Positions 58,412 to 64,000 of a stretch of 64,000 nt of DNA are shown here, piece by piece. The notes beneath the pieces were generated by a model. That model did no database searches and was not told where the DNA came from. It worked only from the letters and a program-made list of their open reading frames with translations. How positions within the stretch are numbered: position 1 is the stretch's first letter; every line of letters begins with the position of its first letter. The position numbers and the translations under genes are program-made. Source of the DNA: Siphonodentalium dalli (Eukaryota; Mollusca; Scaphopoda; Gadilida; Siphonodentaliidae); the NCBI GenBank assembly GCA_032622095.1, contig CP136062.1:7256001-7320000 (forward strand), read 5' to 3'.

Positions 58412-61090
58412 CCCGTTTGTTAGAAAGTGAGTTATGCTGACATCTTGTGTTTTGTTTTGTTTTGTTTGTGTTTTATTTAAATCCAAACTGATAGAAAATA
58501 CTGTCATTATGATATATTAATTAAATCCAGCGTCTCTCCATGACAAATCGGTTTGTTGCTTAGTCGCCAATATTTGTGTCCCGAATCGAGAAGTAAATAT
58601 TTACAATTGAGCGTATTGCTGGTGATGTTGTATTTAAAGAGCTACGGCCGATTAGCTTGAGAATTTCTGCGATTTAGTAGATTGCTACTTTCCTCCAGTT
58701 GGCATACTGCATGAATACTAACTTAAAAGTTTAACACACCCGAACAAGTCCATAATATGTTTGAATTAATGACTGGAACCATCAAAAGGCATAACCTGAA
58801 TTACTAATGGCCATGTACAAGACGGAGTCACTGAGTGGAGGGATAGTCGATTAATAAACCAATGGCCCTTCTGATCGTGTACAACAGTATGCTGTTACGG
58901 GGAGAAAAATCAAGCCCCTCCTGACTAGTGACGCTACAACAACGGCAAGGAATATATGGGACATTGAGGCAGTACTATAACCTGTATATGAGACAGTTAT
59001 ATGCAAACTGTACCCAACTTACCCGACAATGACAATCCGGATACTTGCATCCCGGGAAATGTGCCATCCAGAACACTTCCACCAGGGTCCGCGCTGGACC
59101 GAAATTTACTTTAGCCAAATAATTTGCGAAATAAAAATATTTTTTGCCAAAGTATTGGAGCAGATGCCAAATGTTATCCCTGATAGTACCATTTTTATCA
59201 AGTCTTATGTTTCGACACTCGCGGTTTGAACGTCTTTTGATATCGATAGAAGGCAGTTAGTTAATAATTATAAATACTCGCATCTCTATTGTGGTTTATC
59301 ATACAACAATAAGCCAATCACCGAACAATACAATGGTAGAACGGTTTCTCCTTCAGTAGGGCACATCACAGGAGGATTAGTAATCCCTCCAACCATCAGT
59401 ACTAATGCTATGAGATTAACTGCATCTAAATAGAGGCGTTAACTGTCCCTCAACCTTATAAAACACCACTAATATAATTACGATATATGAGTATCCTGAA
59501 ATTAATGCTATTGATTGACCAATATTGGTCCAAATATTACATATTATGTAACAGATTTTGTAATAGTAACATCGGTAATATCCTATATGATGACCAGAAT
59601 AAACCAAAGGAATTGAATTAAGGGGATGGAAAAATCTGTATCATGAAAAATGTCTAAAAAACGGGCTGACAAAATTGCCCTTGTCCACCTAAAATCAGAC
59701 ATAAATAGACATAACAACATGAGAAAAATTAGAGCATACATCGGGGTAAAGGGGGAGCCACTAATAGATGTGAACTAAAAGCTTTATGTACCAGAACAGT
59801 GACCTGGAAACAGAATATATCTGCAATATTATGACAATGTTTGGGCAGTCAAATGTAAAAAACTATACCTCAACAGTATCATTAGGCAGTCCATTATGAA
59901 AAGTGACATACCATGAAGAGCCAAGGAACAATTCTTTAGATTAGTGTTTACGGTAACGTGTGAAAAAACGTCCGCTAAAACCTGTCAGTCTGTTTTCCTT
60001 GGGGAGCTAGTCGCCATATTTCTATTGTAGACACATGTTCCTGATGTTGTCATTTATTAATTCGTGGCAGGTACATGAAAATCTGCCACGAAAGCAAATC
60101 GATCCTTCCATCGGGCAAATGTATGATGTGAAATAGATGCTGACAGTTTGTTGAAGTCGTTGGAATTAATTTCATTGCCTGATTATCCACGATTTATATA
60201 AGTTTTGGGCCGATTACAGATTAAAATGTTGATACTCTAAGTTTAGAATTACTACTCCAGTCGAAAGCGAGATTACAAGATTCGTATTATTATCCAAATA
60301 ACATAAATAGAAAAATTACATGTTTTATATATTAAAAACAAATTTATAAATGGGAAAGTACCGTATTCCGACGAAATATGTCATATTTCACGACGGACTC
60401 ACGGTGGGGGTTCGCTTCCGGTCAATTCTAGTTTGGTGCACTGTAAGAAAACATCGCGAAGAAAATTACGGTTTATAAAATGTAAATATAAAGTAATCGA
60501 GAAATTGTCGGTATCAGATACAATCATAGAGCTTATACTGACGAGAACTTGGTGATTATTGATTATTATGTGTGAAAAACATGAAGTTCACCCATTCTAG
60601 GCCGGTGAGTAATTAGTGATCGGGATGTAGGGTGTAATCCGCCGTGGCCACCTTGACCAAACTTGCCATCCGCTTAAGAGCCAGCCAACTGTACTGTGCA
60701 CCTGGCAACCCACCACAAAGTAGTCCTAAAAAGCAAATCGCCACATATTCTCGTGCAACGGATAAAGGGTGCCTGCCCTGATGAATTGGAGCTAAAACAG
60801 TGATTGAGCTCCTAACAAGGTGTGCTCTCGCCTCCGGGAATCCTAGCTGAATGTCAAGTCAAATGTCTCAATCCAAATATACCTGTGAAAAATAAGGATG
60901 GAATGACGAAAACCTTAATCTTCAAACATAGCCCTGGAAACTAGTGAAATCGCCTGAACAATGGGAAATAGCTGTCAGAGGGTAAAATTGGTCTATTTCA
61001 AGATAACTGTCCTCGAGCCTTTTGACATTAAATTGATATAGTCAGCTTTGGCAGTCAATGAATTCTCCTTCCTGGTGGGCAGGGTCAATG
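58412..61090. other. No gene recognised
   Basis: AT-rich sequence. A 10-base inverted pair TTCGTGGCAG/CTGCCACGAA (60061-60092) around a 12-base loop is the only distinct structure. No coding similarity is seen. Confidence 0.5.
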
Positions 61091-62400
61091 GAAAGTTCAT
61101 AACGAACCAAAGACGCTTTGGGTCGTATATAGGCTATATCTGATTTTGTGACGTCACCAATTTTTAAGTAATACGACCCTTGGATTTTGAATTTTGGATA
61201 GCACGAATGTAGGATAAAGGATCGGTGGGCCTAAAGCATTATTGTCGTAAAACATTAAAACTATAGATATATTACTGTAGTCTATAGGCAGTAATAATAT
61301 ATAATGATTATATGTAAAATGATATTTATATATGTATTTTATCTTGGATTACGCTAGAATATGGTCATAACCAATAAATAATTTGAATTTGAATATTGTC
61401 GTAATCGGTTGTCAAGACTGACAAGAGGCTAACACAAATCAGTCGATGATTGTTTACAAATTAATTTTTTTTTTTTTTAACATTTGCCCAGAAAACTAAT
61501 TCCAGTCGCATCAATGGCCATGTAGAGAATATCTTCAATTTTCTATCGGTATTTTAGCCTGATAGATTGATGCGATATTCATAAAGTTTAAAGCAGAGTA
61601 ACCTGGGCCAGGCTAACTTTTACTTGTTTCGATTGAGTGCTCATCGATCAAATCTAAAAATAATATTCGATAAATAAAATTGGAAGATAAGATATAGTTC
61701 CAAACGTATTGACAATTTAAACCCATAATATTCTGCAATTGTATGAAACAAACTATTTATTTAATTATATTGAGTTTTAATAATGTTATGAATTGTTGTA
61801 TTTGTAACAACAACGGACGAAGAGATGTGAGTTTGTGCTATAAATTAATACGCAATCACAACACACCCCAAATAGTCCTGCCACAGAACACGCGAACACG
61901 AGGTCGAAGAATATATTTGATAGGAATAACAGCATAGAATTAACACAGCAACTGAGATAAGCAGGTAAGCTATGTGTACATATTTGTGAACTCCAGTATT
62001 CTAACCATAGATACTTTTAACGTGATGACAATTTTGCAAATTAAAACAATTAGACAGAAAAACTTGGAAAATTCGATGCACCGTGACCACCATGAGTCAT
62101 GACCATCGACAGTGATCAACGCTCACCATGTCACTGCTTAGTCCAACAAATTAGACTTTCGGATTAATTGGAATTTTAATATTTGGACATTTATGGACCA
62201 TTTAATACAATCGTAAATGTCCAAATATAAAAATATGTATTAATCCGAATAGTCTAATTTGTTGGACTAGTCACTGCTATGTCATTCTGATCACAGTTAT
62301 ACGACTACATGGTGATCATTCTTTGTTGATATTCATCAACAATCAGTGAATCATTGCACCAAGTGAACATTTAGACGAACACGATTCAATTGTTTATGAA
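61090..62400. repeat. Interspersed repeat, arm 2 of an inverted pair
   Basis: Reverse complement of the 8650-9860 family, reaching into the TIR sequence of element A (TTTCCATCGTAGGAAG near 62410). The plus-strand frame near 61989-62098 (FVNSSILTIDTFNVMTILQI then QKNLENSMH) keeps the reading seen in arm 1. It is interrupted by the MITE at 62139-62269. Confidence 0.75.
62139..62269. mobile_element. Palindromic MITE, 131 bp, with 9-bp target duplication
   Basis: Begins TAGTCCAACAAATTAGAC and ends GTCTAATTTGTTGGACTA; inner stems CGGATTAAT and ATTTGGACATTTA also pair. It is flanked on both sides by GTCACTGCT (62130-62138 and 62270-62278). The matching place in arm 1 (8650-9860 repeat) has no insertion, so the boundaries are confirmed. 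A 9-base duplication suits Mutator-like elements; an 8-base hAT-type duplication plus a chance base is possible. Confidence 0.92.
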
Positions 62401-64000
62401 AGAATTTCCATCGTAGGAAGAAACCATCATTTTGTTACCATGGCATGGTCCTAACTCATTAGTCCAAAATTGACTATACATTGAATGTATAGTCCAACTT
62501 TCCCCATCGCTGGTAACGGAGCTTTTTCTTCAAGTCCGGAAAGGAAGAATGTGACGATCGAACTCCGGTCACACCGCACTCGCTGTCGTGGGAGCAAGTA
62601 TTTTCGTACCCTTACCAGCTCGTACCCTCCGAAAAAGTAAATTCGTACCCTAGCGCGAAACTATTTAGATATCTCATTAAGGCGTGCGTTCAGTTTCTCA
62701 TCTAATAACTTTGCTTATCTCATTTTTCACCACGATTGAACTATGCGCCGTGTCGTAATCCAGTTTCTCATCTAATAACATAAATTTGTCCTGGGTCTTT
62801 TTCTGATTTTTTTGTATTATACACTTGATGACTACACTTTGTGTCGAACGAGTACAGTCCATCTGAGCGAATAGGGAAAGCATACAACAATTGTAAGCAA
62901 ACTGTCCATTCCTATTTCCCAAATTCATGGAATAAAATAGAAATTTCCCTTCCATTCACAAGATTTTCTTCATACTTAATTTGCATAACAGTATTTGATT
63001 ACGTTATCTTCACACTGACAGCTCTAGTATTATAATCGTTATCGTTCATAGACATTACAAAGTGTAAACCTCTATGTCGCAATTTGTTTCCCAGTGGTAA
63101 AGACCCAGGACCCATTCCTCAAAACAGGGTGAACAAATTTATAATGTTATTAGATGAGAAACTGGATTACGACACGGCGCATTGTGATGGAATACGACGA
63201 TTGAAAACAGGTAAATATGTTTATTTAATATGTATATATATTCGAGATGGGCGGTTGTGAAATTTTGCCTCGGTTTCGGTTGTGGAAAAAGAGTTGAGTC
63301 TCGGTTTCGGTTTTTATTAATAAAAATTACTAATGTGAACAAAATCTAATTATGCTTCATCATATTACAAAGAAAACACACCAATTGTATCACCATAACT
63401 TGTGAGGTACATGTCCTTTTATAATATTAAATTATGTATCATATTGTTACTATTAGTCTATTACATGTATATTGTTAATGTCCATGTCGAGTGGCAGTGC
63501 TAGAATGCAAGTGGGTCTGTGTATTGTGTATGACTGCAATTCAGCATCATATGATCATAAGTGTGAAATAATATAATGATCATTTATATTGGCATAAAAC
63601 TAATGTGTGTGACTAGATATATGTGTAGTATAGTTATGATTTGAAAAATAAAATTGGAAATAAACAACAAAATGAAAATAAAACATGACTAGAATCTCTC
63701 AATCACATTATCTGGCTATATGCCTATTACCCCATATTTAGGGAACATAATATTGTACACACTATACAGTATACATGCATCCAATACAAGTCACCTGGAT
63801 GAGTGCTATTTCTCAACAGTTTACCGACAAACGGTATAATTCATTCCGGCTCCGATTCCGGCATAACATTTTTAATCAACGGCGCACAAATATATTTGAC
63901 GATTTAACATCCAAACAGTGATAAAAACTAATAGGGAGTGCAGGTAACAATCATTGATACCTTTTGATATCGTATCCTCGTTATCAAATTCACCTTTCAG
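62400..64000. other. No host gene recognised; small inverted and direct repeats
   Basis: A 45-base segment (TGTTATTAGATGAGAAACTG through ACGACACGGCGCAT) occurs inverted at about 62742-62790 and 63140-63183; part of it (CAGTTTCTCATCTAATAAC) is also repeated directly at 62691 and 62761. NCKQTVHSYFPNSWNKIE (62892-62945, plus) resembles a LINE C-terminus, weakly. The end of the window is AT-rich without features. Confidence 0.45.

Overview
The window is AT-rich nuclear DNA from an animal, most likely a marine lophotrochozoan (a mollusc is my best guess, from the mix of elements and the frequent TACATGTA palindromes; the species cannot be named). Only two host genes can be supported. Almost everything else is mobile-element sequence: non-LTR retrotransposons (LINEs), a tRNA-derived SINE, a 5S-like insertion, foldback elements (MITEs), two unrelated tyrosine-recombinase (YR) remnants, and several tandem arrays.

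Left part (1-15.7 kb): a young tandem duplication of a roughly 1,577-bp unit (1-3277) carries promoter-like modules and a short first exon. It runs into a second exon at 3405-3542, predicting a 62-residue acidic protein that I do not recognise. Next come a cluster of short palindromes (6.7-6.9 kb), two TIR elements of which one is interrupted by a 5S-like insertion (7.7-8.7 kb), one arm of a large inverted repeat pair (8.65-9.86 kb; partner at 61.1-62.4 kb), and an interspersed repeat with an expanded tandem core (10.3-13.3 kb).

Middle part (15.7-43.7 kb): five coding exons on the + strand, with matching splice phases, form the 5' part of a DUF1647 protein: type II membrane anchor, stalk, then a luminal domain carrying the family blocks TAASSNH, YYDLGL, RFYSWKA and WADSSIRF. 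Its introns (7.7, 13.6, 2.1 and 3.4 kb) hold most of the middle-region repeats: a splice-donor minisatellite, two decayed LINEs lying head to head, a 3-kb foldback-like repeat, a nearly complete LINE with one frameshift beside its YADD motif, and a 68-bp minisatellite that flanks a duplicated, truncated copy of exon 4. No 3' exons are recognised; the gene probably runs on past the window.

Right part (44-64 kb): a 5'-truncated L2/CR1-like LINE (-), a Crypton-like YR fragment (-), a LINE (+) interrupted by a SINE with a 14-bp target duplication and by a foldback element, a second copy of the 24-27 kb repeat with a roughly 220-bp tandem array, and a GC-rich island (54.9-58.1 kb). The island carries a YR gene whose catalytic residues are kept but whose reading frame is broken, followed by eight short inverted-repeat sites in an irregular array. 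That island is the most unusual object in the window.
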